Assembly (NCBI GenBank): GCA_900542805.1
Contig: UQOW01000019.1
Location: forward strand, 1 to 36,534
Length of the DNA stretch: 36,534 nucleotides
Source: an uncultured Sutterella sp.
GTDB lineage: Bacteria; Pseudomonadota; Gammaproteobacteria; Burkholderiales; Burkholderiaceae_F
Reading direction: 5' to 3'
The notes beneath the pieces were generated by a model. The model was not told the origin of the DNA, ran no database searches, and was given only the letters and a program-made list of their open reading frames with translations. The position numbers and the translations under genes are program-made. This document shows positions 9,401-17,475 of this stretch, in pieces (positions within the stretch are counted from its first letter, which is position 1; each line of letters opens with the position of its first letter).

Positions 9401-9562
9401 ATTAGCTCCGGGATACTGCGCCCAAATACGAATCTGCGGCGGAGCAATATTCGGATACTGCGATACCGGAAGCGTGATACTGGCTAAGGCGCCTGCCAAC
9501 ATAATGACAATGGCAATGACCCAAGCAAAAATCGGTCGGTTAACAAAAAAACGACTCAACAT
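6437..9562 (-). CDS. RND multidrug efflux pump, AcrB/MexB (HAE1) type inner-membrane transporter
   Basis: At 1041 residues this matches AcrB-type proton-driven exporters (about 1050 aa). The sequence opens MLSRFFVNRPIFAWVIAIVI, the family N-terminus with TM1, followed by porter-domain segments such as SQYPNIAPPQIRIWAQYPGA. The proton-relay pair of aspartates is present in the TM4 motif GLLVDDAIVVVENVER (about residue 400). Further signatures are TPALCASILR, the second TM repeat with NAILIVEFARDL, and RPILMTSIAFGLGVFPLA near the end. The TM4 motif and substrate-domain layout favour the hydrophobe/amphiphile (HAE1) branch over the heavy-metal branch. It lies between adaptor and outer-membrane factor genes in one operon. 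Substrates cannot be predicted from sequence alone. Confidence 0.96.
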   Translation of the reverse strand: MLSRFFVNRPIFAWVIAIVIMLAGALASITLPVSQYPNIAPPQIRIWAQYPGANAETVARTVTQIIEENMTGLDGMLYMSSQSDSVGMASIRITFEAGTNPDIAQVQVQNKLSIVEAKLPESVRRIGITVEKSAPSFLMAFAFYDKTGKLTGHDLGDFLINNIKEPISRVQGVGDVQCFGASYAMRIWVDPDKLFKYNLQPSDVVNAVAAQNVQVAAGDVGGAPVNKERLITAKIRASSLMERPEQFEQIALVTKQDGTVVRIKDVARVELGSQSYQFDGIYKGQSASGMAISLAGGANAKRVAADVQAKLEELKPFFPEGVELKIVMDTTRFVDAAMHEVIKTLIEAVFLVVFVMYLFLQNARATIIPTIAVPVVLLGTLAVMGLLGFSINMLTMFGLVLAIGLLVDDAIVVVENVERVMDEDRSDPHEATVKSMQQITGALVGIAMVLSAVFIPMAFFGGSTGVIYRQFSVTIVSAMLLSVVVAVTLTPALCASILRQKAEGEEPTRLRFFMAFNHGFHLFSRFVCRVAHGFSRRIKMLVVIYGLLLALVVWGFAHLPSSFMPQEDQGVLLFTGSTPPSATAGRTDDVLRHAADVVLKQESDNIESTYFVRGFSFGGTGENMALGFMELKDWSVRKKASQAISAIQGRVQRRLFGPDLNDLVGYVFPLPAVPELGVAEGFDFFLEDRTGLGHNRLMEVMGDFLRKANSDPRLTMVRHNGMDDVPLLELEIDYDKARAMGVSNTDINNTLSIAFGSSYVNDFMDRGRIKKVYVQGDADSRGEQADIAKWHVRNNKGELVAFDAFASIKWGVGAGRLERFNAVDAVNIQGQPRPGYSSGEAMKAVEEILAQMPKGYSIEWNALSYQERAAGNNAAPLYAISLLVVFLALAALYESWTIPIAVILVVPLGVLGALGLTALTGRENDVYFQVGLLTTVGLVAKNAILIVEFARDLYDSGRDLLEAVVEAVRLRLRPILMTSIAFGLGVFPLAVATGAGAGAQSAIGIAVLGGMLTGTFLCIFFVPVFFVLINKIFGRKRLKKG

Positions 9563-9582
9563 AGACCAAACCTCTGAAAGCC

Positions 9583-10740
9583 TTACTTGGCAGCAGGCGT
9601 TTTATCCGACTTAAAACTCACCAAATCATTGACTCGCACGCGTAGTGTTCCGTCGACAATCACAACGTCTCCGGCACTTAAGCCTTTTTCCAAAATCCAA
9701 TCGGTGCCGTCAGCATAGTGAAGAACCACATCACGCGATTCGACGCGATTACTCTTATTGACGACAAAGACGTAAGGATTGCCGTTTTGGGCACGCATCA
9801 CGGCCTTTTGACTGATGCGAATCACTTTTTCGCGCACGCCGTCAACAGCCTTAGCACGGGCAAACATCCCGGGCAAAAGCGTGCCGTCCGGGTTGGGGAA
9901 AACCGCACGCAGGCGCACCGATCCGGTGGTTTCATCGACTAAGGCGTCTTTAAACATGAGCTTGCCCTTGTACGGATAGACCTGGCCGTCTGCGAGCGTA
10001 ATCGTGACATCAGCCTCGCCGTTCGTGCCTTTTTTCAGATACCCGGTGGCTAACTGGCTCTTTAGTTTGGCCAGTGCTTCGTATGACTGCTGCACGTCCA
10101 TGTAAATCGGATCAAGTTGCTGCACGACCGTCAGGCGTGCTGCTTGATTGGCTGTCACGAGGGCTCCGGGCGTTACTTCCGAAAGGGAAACGCGTCCGGG
10201 AATCGGGCTTTTGACTTCGGTGTACCGAAGGTTTTCCTGAGCCGTTGCCAGGGTAGCCTTAGCCGCCAAGAGATTAGCTTGAGCCACTTTGTACTTGGCC
10301 TGAGCCGACTCATCGGCCTGCTCGCTCACAGCCTTGGATGCTAAAAGCGACTTGGAGCGCTTGGCATCGGCCTGAGCCAACCGCAAGTTCGCTTCAGCCT
10401 GAGCCACGGAAGCCGTTGCCTGAGCCACGGCCGCCTTATAGAGCGTCGGATCAATCTGATAAAGCGACTGCCCCTCCTGAACCTGAGAGCCTTCCTCAAA
10501 AAGGCGCTTAAGAATAATGCCGGTCACCTGGGGGCGCACTTCTGCCGTACGATAAGCCGTCAGGCGTCCGGGAAGCTCGGATTTGACGATTTCATCAGAT
10601 AACTCTGCCACTTGCACTCCGACAGGCGTTGCGTGCGGTCCCTGGACGGCCGTCTGCTTATGGCAACCGGCCAATCCCGCTGCGAGTGCCGCAGCAAAAG
10701 CCAGCATCAGAATCTTCGAACGGGTAGAAAACAACATCAC
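9583..10740 (-). CDS. RND efflux periplasmic adaptor (membrane fusion protein), AcrA/MexA type
   Basis: The 385-residue lipoprotein bridges the inner-membrane pump and the outer-membrane channel. The signal peptide ends in the lipobox GLAGC, giving lipidated Cys26. The lipoyl/barrel-sandwich halves lie around EVRPQVTGIILKRLFEEGSQ and NLRYTEVKSPIPGRVSLSEV. They enclose an alanine-rich coiled-coil hairpin (about residues 115-170), and a beta-barrel and membrane-proximal domain follow. It is the first gene of the cluster; the pump gene begins 20 bp downstream. GGAGAAGGA precedes the ATG at 10740. The leader contains an inverted repeat suited to the operon's TetR regulator. Confidence 0.95.
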   Translation of the reverse strand: MMLFSTRSKILMLAFAAALAAGLAGCHKQTAVQGPHATPVGVQVAELSDEIVKSELPGRLTAYRTAEVRPQVTGIILKRLFEEGSQVQEGQSLYQIDPTLYKAAVAQATASVAQAEANLRLAQADAKRSKSLLASKAVSEQADESAQAKYKVAQANLLAAKATLATAQENLRYTEVKSPIPGRVSLSEVTPGALVTANQAARLTVVQQLDPIYMDVQQSYEALAKLKSQLATGYLKKGTNGEADVTITLADGQVYPYKGKLMFKDALVDETTGSVRLRAVFPNPDGTLLPGMFARAKAVDGVREKVIRISQKAVMRAQNGNPYVFVVNKSNRVESRDVVLHYADGTDWILEKGLSAGDVVIVDGTLRVRVNDLVSFKSDKTPAAK

Positions 10741-10782
10741 ATCCTTCTCCTAGAAAGGAACTCTTTCATTAAATCAATTGTC

Positions 10783-10811
10783 CGTTCGGTCATTTTATGC
10801 CGGACTGAACG
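10783..10811. promoter_or_regulatory. Candidate TetR-family operator upstream of the efflux operon
   Basis: CGTTCGGTC (10783-10791) and GACTGAACG (10803-10811) form inverted half-sites matching at eight of nine positions, 11 bp apart, about 45-70 bp upstream of the adaptor start. The spacer contains TAAAAT on the minus strand (10792-10797), a possible -10, so a bound repressor would block the promoter. No good -35 was found. The pairing with the downstream TetR gene is inferred. Confidence 0.55.
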
Positions 10812-10895
10812 ATGATTCAGCATTTTACCTATTTGGGGGAAATTTTCACGCGCTATCGGAAATATTTACACTTCAATGCCTTTTGCGCATCTTGC

Positions 10896-10915
10896 TCTAG
10901 GTGTTAGTGCCTAGA
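10896..10915. repeat. Short inverted repeat TCTAGG/CCTAGA
   Basis: A 6-bp perfect inverted repeat with an 8-bp spacer lies between the end of glmS and the efflux operon leader. It has no T tract and so is not a normal terminator; it may be an operator or chance. Confidence 0.3.
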
Positions 10916-10945
10916 ACTGCAGCGTCCTAAGCGAGCGCTTGAGAA

Positions 10946-10970
10946 AGAAAAACGGGGTCGATACCCCGCT
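10946..10970 (-). terminator. Intrinsic terminator after glmS
   Basis: Read on the minus strand, GCGGGGT-ATCG-ACCCCGT is followed by TTTTTC, starting about 25 bp after the glmS stop codon. Confidence 0.85.
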
Positions 10971-10993
10971 TCTCTTACGATGCAACAGTTCGG

Positions 10994-12820
10994 CTACTCA
11001 ACCGTCACGCTTTTTGCTAAGTTGCGAGGTCTGTCAACATCGGTTCCGCGTACAAGGGCCGTGTGGTAAGCCAGGAGTTGCAGCGGCACCACGTGCAAAA
11101 TCGGGCTGAGGTCGCCGTCATTTTCCGGCATGCGAATCACGTGCATTCCTTCGGCCGAGACAATTTGCGTGTCACTATCGGCAAAGACATACAGTTCTCC
11201 GCCGCGCGCCCGCACTTCCTGCATATTGCTCTTGAGTTTTTCAAGCAACTCATCGTTCGGTGCAATGGTCACAACGGGCATCTTGGCATCGACAAGCGCC
11301 AAGGGGCCGTGTTTCAGCTCTCCGGCCGGATACGCTTCGGCGTGAATGTAGCTAATTTCTTTAAGTTTCAGTGCCCCTTCGAGTGCAATCGGATAGTGAA
11401 TACCGCGTCCGAGGAAAAGCGCATGGTCTTTTGTCGCAAACCGTTCGGCCCACGCGATAATCTGGGGCTCTAAAGCCAAAACACCGGTCAGAGCCGTCGG
11501 AATATGCCTTAAGCGCGTCAAACGAGACTGCTCGGACGCCTCACTTAAACGCCCGTTTAGCTTGGCTAAAACCAGTGTTAAAAGATAGAGCGCCACCAAT
11601 TGCGTCGTAAATGCCTTGGTACTTGCCACACCGATTTCCACCCCGGCTCGTGTAAAGAACCGAAGGGTGCTTTCGCGCACCAAAGCGCTGTGCTCGACAT
11701 TACAAATAGCCAGAGTTTTATCCATTCCCAAGCTTTGGGCGTACTTTAAAGCAGCAATCGTGTCAGCCGTTTCTCCGGACTGAGAAATCGTAACCACGAG
11801 CGTGTCCTCAGATGCTACGGGCACTCGATAACGGTATTCGCTGGCAATTTCCGCTGAGGCAGGAATTCCCGCAATCCCCTCAATCCAATAACGCGCAACC
11901 GATGCAGCATAAAAACTCGTGCCGCACGCCAAAAGGAGGACGCGCTTGACCTTCGGAAAAATCTCTCCCGCATCGTTTCCGAAGATATCCGGGCAGATCG
12001 TTTGCACGGAATCGATTGTGTCGGCAACGGCCTTGGGCTGCTCGAAAATCTCTTTTTGCATGTAGTGCCGATACGGTCCAAGCTCGGCCGCTCCTGCATA
12101 GCCGTCTAGAGGCATAACTTTTCGTACGGTTTCGGTGTAGATTTGCCCGTGATGTTCGTAGACGGAATAACGCTCGCGCGTCATGTCGATGACATCACCG
12201 TCGGCTAGGTACACGATTTTTTCAACGACATTGGCAATGGCCATTGCGTCACTGGCTAAGAAGTTTTCTCCCTCGCCCAAACCGAGCACAAGAGGCGACC
12301 CCTGACGAGCACCGACAAGGCGCCCGGACTCATCCTTACAAAACACGGCAATTGCATAGGCACCGCGTACGCGATTGAGCGCAGACTTCACGGCCTCGAG
12401 CAAATCGCCGTTGTAGTAAAAATTCACAAGCTGGGCTAAAACTTCCGTATCCGTTTGGCTTTCAAAGACAACCCCGGTCTTTTTAAGCTCCTCGCGCAAC
12501 TCAGCATAGTTTTCGATAATTCCGTTATGCACGAGCGCAATACGACCCCCGGCAATATGCGGGTGCGCATTAGCGACAACCGGCCCCCCGTGCGTCGCCC
12601 ACCGGGTGTGAGCAATGCCCAGCGTGCCATGCAAACCGGTTTCTTGAACCTGTCGGCACAAATCATTGACACGCGAGACCGTTCGTACACGATGAATCTT
12701 TCCGTCCTCACAGACGGCAATCCCGCAACTATCGTACCCGCGATACTCCAAACGGCGCAATCCTTCCAAAAGCACCGGCACGACATCTCTTGGGCTGACT
12801 CCGGCAACAATTCCGCACAT
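10994..12820 (-). CDS. glmS: Glutamine--fructose-6-phosphate aminotransferase (isomerizing)
   Basis: GlmS makes glucosamine-6-phosphate from fructose-6-phosphate and glutamine, the first step toward UDP-GlcNAc for peptidoglycan and LPS. At 608 residues it matches the family (609 in E. coli). The N-terminal nucleophile Cys2 is present in MCGIVAG, with the glutaminase motifs LEYRGYDSCGIAV, HTRWATHGGP and HNGIIENY. Two SIS sugar-isomerase domains follow, with LLACGTSFYAA, TISQSGETADT and the C-terminal PRNLAKSVTVE. It lies 19 bp after glmU on the same strand, so the two form a UDP-GlcNAc operon. GGGAGA precedes the start. No glmS ribozyme signature was recognised, as expected outside Firmicutes. 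Confidence 0.98.
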   Translation of the reverse strand: MCGIVAGVSPRDVVPVLLEGLRRLEYRGYDSCGIAVCEDGKIHRVRTVSRVNDLCRQVQETGLHGTLGIAHTRWATHGGPVVANAHPHIAGGRIALVHNGIIENYAELREELKKTGVVFESQTDTEVLAQLVNFYYNGDLLEAVKSALNRVRGAYAIAVFCKDESGRLVGARQGSPLVLGLGEGENFLASDAMAIANVVEKIVYLADGDVIDMTRERYSVYEHHGQIYTETVRKVMPLDGYAGAAELGPYRHYMQKEIFEQPKAVADTIDSVQTICPDIFGNDAGEIFPKVKRVLLLACGTSFYAASVARYWIEGIAGIPASAEIASEYRYRVPVASEDTLVVTISQSGETADTIAALKYAQSLGMDKTLAICNVEHSALVRESTLRFFTRAGVEIGVASTKAFTTQLVALYLLTLVLAKLNGRLSEASEQSRLTRLRHIPTALTGVLALEPQIIAWAERFATKDHALFLGRGIHYPIALEGALKLKEISYIHAEAYPAGELKHGPLALVDAKMPVVTIAPNDELLEKLKSNMQEVRARGGELYVFADSDTQIVSAEGMHVIRMPENDGDLSPILHVVPLQLLAYHTALVRGTDVDRPRNLAKSVTVE

Positions 12821-12839
12821 CGTTTTTCTCCCGGGTTTG

Positions 12840-14207
12840 TTACTTTTCGGTCTTTTTCGGACGTGTCCAGTTGTCCACTGTCATCTGGCGCACGCGACTG
12901 ATGGTGAGTTTTCCGGCCGGCGCATCTTTGGCAAGCGTCGTTCCGGCTCCAAGCGTCGCGCCGTCTCCGACTGTCACCGGTGCAATCAGTTGCGTGTCCG
13001 ACCCGATAAAGGCATCGTCCCCGATAACAGTCTGCAACTTATGAACGCCGTCGTAGTTGCACGTAATGGTACCGGCGCCGATGTTGACGCGCTCGCCCAT
13101 CTGCGTATCTCCGATATACGACAAGTGATTGATCTTGGAGGATTTTCCGATAAAAGACTTTTTGATTTCAACAAAGTTACCGACGTGCACATCATCGGAA
13201 AGAGTCGCTTCGGGACGCAATCGCGCAAAGGGCCCGATTTTGACGTTTTCGCCGATCCTTGCCCCGACAATGTGCGTAAACGCTTCAATGCGTGTTCCGG
13301 CCGCAATCTTCGCATTTTCGATTACGCAGTACGGCCCGACCTGCACGCCGTCGCCTAATGAAACATTTCCCTGGAAAACACAACCGACGTCGATACTGAC
13401 GTCCGTTCCGCACGTTAATTTCCCGCGAATATCCAGACGCGACGGATCGATAACCGTCACGCCGGCTTCGGTAATCTCTTCGGCCAAATGGTCCTGCCAG
13501 ATGCCTTCTAGACGTGCCAGTTGTGTTTTTGAATTGACCCCTTCGACTTCAAAACTGCGACGCGGTCGGGCCGAGTTAATGCGAACGCCGTCTCGGACCG
13601 CAAGTCCGATGACATCCGTTAAGTAATACTCTCCCTGTGCGTTGCTGGCTTTGAGTTCGGAAAGCCACCCGGCAAGGCGCGATGTCGGTAGCAGCATGAT
13701 TCCCGTATTGACTTCGCGAATCTGTTTTTGGCCTTCCGTAGCATCTTTTTGTTCGACAATTGCCACGATGCGCCCTTTTTGCCGAAGAATCCGTCCGTAT
13801 CCGGTCGGATTACGTAGCACTGTTGTCAAAAGCGCCATTCCGTCGCCGGCAACCATTCTCAGGCGTGCCACAGTTTCGGTCTGAATGAGCGGAACATCCC
13901 CTAACAAAACAAGCGTTTGCTCGGCCGCCGAATCTAAACTCGGCAATGCCTGTTGCAGCGCATGCCCGGTTCCGAGTTGCGGCTCTTGAAGAACGAACTG
14001 CACGTCGGGGTGGTTTTTAAGGCTTTCTTGAACTAAGGGAGCTAAGTGCCCGACGACCACAATAGTCTTTGCCACATCACCTAAGGTTGCGACCGTATCT
14101 AGGACGTGTTCAATCATGGGTTTCCCGGCAAGGGGCTGGAGCACTTTCGGCAAGCGCGAATGCATGCGCTTACCCTGGCCGGCGGCCAGGATAACGACAT
14201 TGATCAT
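12840..14207 (-). CDS. glmU: Bifunctional GlcNAc-1-P uridyltransferase / glucosamine-1-P acetyltransferase
   Basis: GlmU catalyses the last two steps of UDP-GlcNAc synthesis: acetylation of GlcN-1-P and uridylyl transfer. It has 455 residues (456 in E. coli). The N-terminal pyrophosphorylase domain has the nucleotide-binding loop LAAGQGKRMHSRLPKVLQPL at residues 7-26, then GTGHALQQALP and VLLGDVPLI. The C-terminal half is a left-handed beta-helix of hexapeptide repeats (for example IGENVKIGPFARLRP), with the active-site region NHLSYIGDTQMGERVNIGAG carrying the expected catalytic histidine. It is the first gene of the glmU-glmS operon. AGAGGAAA precedes the ATG, and a terminator separates it from the upstream symporter gene. 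Confidence 0.98.
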   Translation of the reverse strand: MINVVILAAGQGKRMHSRLPKVLQPLAGKPMIEHVLDTVATLGDVAKTIVVVGHLAPLVQESLKNHPDVQFVLQEPQLGTGHALQQALPSLDSAAEQTLVLLGDVPLIQTETVARLRMVAGDGMALLTTVLRNPTGYGRILRQKGRIVAIVEQKDATEGQKQIREVNTGIMLLPTSRLAGWLSELKASNAQGEYYLTDVIGLAVRDGVRINSARPRRSFEVEGVNSKTQLARLEGIWQDHLAEEITEAGVTVIDPSRLDIRGKLTCGTDVSIDVGCVFQGNVSLGDGVQVGPYCVIENAKIAAGTRIEAFTHIVGARIGENVKIGPFARLRPEATLSDDVHVGNFVEIKKSFIGKSSKINHLSYIGDTQMGERVNIGAGTITCNYDGVHKLQTVIGDDAFIGSDTQLIAPVTVGDGATLGAGTTLAKDAPAGKLTISRVRQMTVDNWTRPKKTEK

Positions 14208-14316
14208 AGATTTTCCTCTTTTGTTTTACGCCCTTTTCAAACGGTAACTTTCGGGCGGGTTTGCACTAAACAGAAGGCATTTTACGCAGGAGTGCGCCCT
14301 GAAGGGGATTGCAAAC

Positions 14317-14349
14317 GAAAAAACGGGGCCGGTACAAAACCGAACCCCG
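14317..14349 (-). terminator. Intrinsic terminator after the sodium:solute symporter gene
   Basis: On the minus strand, CGGGGTTCGG is followed by a loop, then CCGGCCCCG and a TTTTTT tract, starting about 20 bp after the symporter stop. The stem has minor mismatches. Confidence 0.75.
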
Positions 14350-14370
14350 ATTCTTTAACCGATTTCCGTC

Positions 14371-15828
14371 TTAAGCCTGAGTCGACAGTTCTGCAGCCAG
14401 GTACATTTGACGGCTTTTTTCGTTGTACCGCGACGGAACAAGGCTCCCGACAACCATACCGAAGCACGCCACAACAAAACCACCTAAAACGCTCGGAAAC
14501 ACCTCGCCGAGCGGCGTGACTGTCAAAATCGTCCAAGCCGTAGCACCGAGAATAATCGATGTCCATGCGCCCTGCGTCGTTGCCTTTTTCCAGTAGATTC
14601 CGGCCACAAGCGGCCAGAAGGCACCGACAACCGGGAACTGGTAGGCCATCGCCACCATGTCGTAAATCGCCGTTCCTTCAAACCACAGGCTGTAGGCCAA
14701 AACAGAGGCGGCAAAAATCACAAGGGCTCCGCGGAAATACAGCAATTCGTCTTTCGGTTTGATTGTGATGTAGTTACGCAGCACGTTGTGCACGAATGTC
14801 GTTGTTGGCGCAAGCATCGTGGCCGAAGCCGTCGACATCACGGCAGACAAAACAGCACCGAAAAACAGAACTCGCAACCAAACGGGCATGTAGTCGCGCA
14901 CGAGCGTCGGCAGGAGCAGTTGCGGATCGGTCGTCAAAAGCATCTGACCGACACCGGGCATCGCCAAAACCGCTGCGCAAACGATAAACATCGGCACGAA
15001 AGCAAACAGGATGTAAAAGCACCCGCCCAAAATGGGACCGCGCGTGGCCGTTTTTTCATCCTCGGCGCTCATCACGCGCTGGAAAACGTCCTGCTGCGGA
15101 ATCGACCCGATCATCATGGTCATGGCAGCAGAAATCCAGAAAAGCCAACCGTGGAACGTCATTTCCGGGAACACATGGAACAGATCGCGGCTCTGAGCAA
15201 AAGAAACGACATGTCCGACACCGCCGGCCATGTTACTGGCCACAACGGCTACGGCAATTAAACCGGCGATAATGATGCCCATTTGCAAAAAATCGGTAAA
15301 TGCCACAGACCACATGCCGCCGTAGACGGTGTAAAAGAGCACCACAAATGTTCCGATCATCATGCCGAGCGAAACGCTGATAGCCCCTTCGGTCAAGAGG
15401 TTAAGCACCAGCCCTAAAGCCGCAACCTGCGCTCCGACCCATCCTAAGTACGAAAGGATGATGAAAACCGAGCACGCGAGCTCAATCTTCTTACCGTAGC
15501 GCCGACGATAAAAATCGCCGATGGTCAGAAGATTCATGCGGTAGAGCTTACGGGCGAAGAAAACGCCCACGAGAATCAGTGCCGCACCGGAACCGAACGG
15601 TTCCTCGACGACACCGGCAATGCCTCCCTCGATAAAACGACCGGGAAGGCCGAGCACTGTCTCACTGCCAAACCATGTGGCGAATGTCGTTGCGATGACC
15701 ATCATCAAAGGCAACGAGCGCCCGGCTAAAGCATAATCGGCGGTATTGTTTACGCGGCGAGCCGCCCACAATCCTATTCCGATCGAAACCAGCATATACA
15801 GGCAAACCAGTACGATCAGGCTAGTCAT
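14371..15828 (-). CDS. Sodium:solute symporter (SSS/SLC5) family transporter
   Basis: The protein has 485 residues with about 13 hydrophobic helices, typical of the LeuT-fold SSS family, which moves solutes with sodium. Family landmarks are the N-terminal YMLVSIGIGLWAARRVNNTA with DYALAGRSLP, TFATWFGSETVLGLPGR, the TM5 region YTVYGGMWSVAFTDFLQM, and GAVLSAVMSTASATMLAPTT around TM8, where sodium is bound. The substrate cannot be assigned; no neighbouring catabolic genes help. The start at 15828 follows GGAGA closely and gives the normal N-terminus; a longer frame to 15894 adds 22 residues rich in charge and is rejected. The gene appears monocistronic. Confidence 0.92.
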   Translation of the reverse strand: MTSLIVLVCLYMLVSIGIGLWAARRVNNTADYALAGRSLPLMMVIATTFATWFGSETVLGLPGRFIEGGIAGVVEEPFGSGAALILVGVFFARKLYRMNLLTIGDFYRRRYGKKIELACSVFIILSYLGWVGAQVAALGLVLNLLTEGAISVSLGMMIGTFVVLFYTVYGGMWSVAFTDFLQMGIIIAGLIAVAVVASNMAGGVGHVVSFAQSRDLFHVFPEMTFHGWLFWISAAMTMMIGSIPQQDVFQRVMSAEDEKTATRGPILGGCFYILFAFVPMFIVCAAVLAMPGVGQMLLTTDPQLLLPTLVRDYMPVWLRVLFFGAVLSAVMSTASATMLAPTTTFVHNVLRNYITIKPKDELLYFRGALVIFAASVLAYSLWFEGTAIYDMVAMAYQFPVVGAFWPLVAGIYWKKATTQGAWTSIILGATAWTILTVTPLGEVFPSVLGGFVVACFGMVVGSLVPSRYNEKSRQMYLAAELSTQA

Positions 15829-16501
15829 TAGCAAATCTCCAAAAAAGCGTAACGACCTAGGTTCTTGTAGGAGTCTTTCTTTGTGCTTTTTCACAAGGGA
15901 AGACGGAAATTTTTTTGCGGAGGCGCAGTATAGGGAGATATCTCGGGAAAATTCTCTGTAAAGAAAACTTTTTTTGAGAAATCCTCGAAAGTTTCATCGA
16001 GGTCAAACTTTGTCCGATTTCTCGGCGCAAACACGGCCTTGTTTTCCCTTTTTTAAAAAAATGAGATCGCTTGAAATACCCAATGTTTATAGGGTGTTTT
16101 GAGGGAGTCTCGCGAAATCGATACTTATAGTTCCCGTTTCGGGCGTCGCATTCGGGCAACAGGAAAACTTCGACGAAAGGGTAAAAAAACCGGGACGTGC
16201 CCGGCTTTTTGTTGTCCAAAAGATGAAATCTCCCGCTTATCTTTCGTGAGACAAGGCTGACAGGCTCCGCCTCAGTCGATGTACTCGATTTGCGGCGTCA
16301 GTCGCGTCATCACATCCGTGAGACGTAGCTTCGCTTGAGCATGTTCCATCAAGAGACCTCTTTCTTGCACAAAGAGTAAGAATCGGTGTACTACGAACGT
16401 TATTTTAACGAGGACTACATCCCGTCCGCTGTCGAGAACTACTTACTAATACCCGACAGGAAAGGTCCGTTTATTGCCTTCCGGCGCCCGCGAACGGCTT
16501 C
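15829..16501. other. 673-bp gene-poor intergenic region
   Basis: No convincing gene was found. The symporter-proximal part (15829-16080) is A/T-rich and holds a 6-bp inverted repeat, CCTCGA/TCGAGG, at 15983-16002. A terminator lies at 16183-16210. Between 16272 and 16503 the same codon phase is open on both strands: 57 codons on minus (ending LTDVMTRLTPQIEYID at 16272) and about 40 on plus (from near 16380). Both have plausible composition but no recognised family. This may be the debris of an old gene or IS. A 120-codon minus frame at 15857-16219 looks spurious: it is low-complexity and crosses the terminator. Confidence 0.5.
16183..16210. terminator. Intrinsic terminator, probably bidirectional
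   Basis: CCGGG-ACGTG-CCCGG is flanked by AAAAAA on the left and TTTTT on the right. On the minus strand it is the first terminator after the Tim44-domain gene, although about 290 bp away. Confidence 0.75.
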
Positions 16502-17416
16502 TTAAACCTGCTCGATACCGGCTAAAAGCCACCCAGTGGAACCATCCGCGGCACGGACCAGGAGCCAACGTTCGCTGACCTGTTCGAATGCACCGTTAAT
16601 CTTTATTGCGCCTTCAAACGACACAACAGCCGCGTACTCGTTTTGTTCGTGAACAATTCCGAGTAATCGCACCGTGAGATTCACGACTTCGCTTGTTTGA
16701 ACAGCCGTTCCGTGGTTACGAAGTTCATGCGTCAGCGCAATAAAGAAGTCGTTTGTCATGAAATCGGCAACGGAAACGATGTCGGCTTTATCCCAAGCCT
16801 TTTGAAGTCGAATGAAATTCTTACGCGCCTCGGACTCAAAACCCTTGGCATCAAAATCCGCGGGAACCGAAAGTGCCTCAATGCCGGTCGAAGAAAAACT
16901 ATCCATCGCGCTTCCCGGTCGCGTTTGTCCCTGCTCGGCCGTTTCCTGCCAAGTCCGAGTCTGTTGCCCTTGCGTTCGTGCAACGCGCGACGCGAAGAGG
17001 AAACCGACGATAAAACGCAAGGCAAAATAAATGAGGGCTCCGATTGCCAAAGCCGTGAGCACCTGAGCAAAGCCTGCCGAAAGACCCAAAGCACTCACAA
17101 GCGCCGCAATTCCGAACATGGTTGCAATGCCCATGAGCATGCCGCCCATGGGGCGAGCGGCGGCCGCCGGAGCGGCCGTTTTGGTAGCCGAAGTCTGAGC
17201 GGCGCTTTGCTTTGATGCAGCACCCGGCGCTGCCTTGCCTGCCTCGGGAGCCGTCTTGCCGGCAAGCCCGGGTTTGGGAGCCGGTGCCTTTTGAAACAGG
17301 CTGCTCGTAGAACGCCCGAAACTGCGTCCGCCGCCGAAACGCATGGCGGCATCGGCATCAGTGACACAGGAGGCAAGAAGGAACGTGACGGCTAGGAGTG
17401 CGAGAAATTTCTTCAT
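16502..17416 (-). CDS. Tim44-like domain-containing exported/membrane protein
   Basis: The 304-residue protein has a signal sequence (MKKFLALLAVTFLLASC) followed by DADAAMRFGGGRSFGRSTSS, the hallmark N-terminus of betaproteobacterial Tim44-domain proteins. Either signal peptidase I cleavage near ADA-AM or lipidation at Cys17 is possible. A proline- and alanine-rich low-complexity linker (about residues 45-92) and a long hydrophobic stretch (about 95-145, probably two helices) follow. The C-terminal Tim44/NTF2-like domain spans about 180-304 (SEARKNFIRLQKAWDKADIV, then WLLVRAADGSTGWLLAGIEQ). The ATG at 17416 is chosen for the clean signal peptide; a longer frame would overlap ubiE. It follows ubiE by 59 bp on the same strand. 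The biological role is not established. Confidence 0.88.
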   Translation of the reverse strand: MKKFLALLAVTFLLASCVTDADAAMRFGGGRSFGRSTSSLFQKAPAPKPGLAGKTAPEAGKAAPGAASKQSAAQTSATKTAAPAAAARPMGGMLMGIATMFGIAALVSALGLSAGFAQVLTALAIGALIYFALRFIVGFLFASRVARTQGQQTRTWQETAEQGQTRPGSAMDSFSSTGIEALSVPADFDAKGFESEARKNFIRLQKAWDKADIVSVADFMTNDFFIALTHELRNHGTAVQTSEVVNLTVRLLGIVHEQNEYAAVVSFEGAIKINGAFEQVSERWLLVRAADGSTGWLLAGIEQV

Positions 17417-17475
17417 GTGTAGTGAAAATGTAGTTAAAGGTCCGATGAGCGCGGACATCGGAAAAAAACAAGGCT

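Noticed and set aside
6377..9614. Numerous plus-strand frames inside the efflux genes
   Set aside because: They are shadows of the well-supported minus-strand RND genes, with basic low-information sequences and no domains.
10821..10945. Possible small RNA or ribozyme linked to glmS
   Set aside because: No glmS ribozyme core or GlmZ-like feature could be seen, and the region is downstream of glmS, not in its leader.
15857..16219. 120-codon minus-strand frame upstream of the symporter
   Set aside because: It is low-complexity, runs across the terminator at 16183-16210, has no recognisable domain and overlaps the symporter leader.
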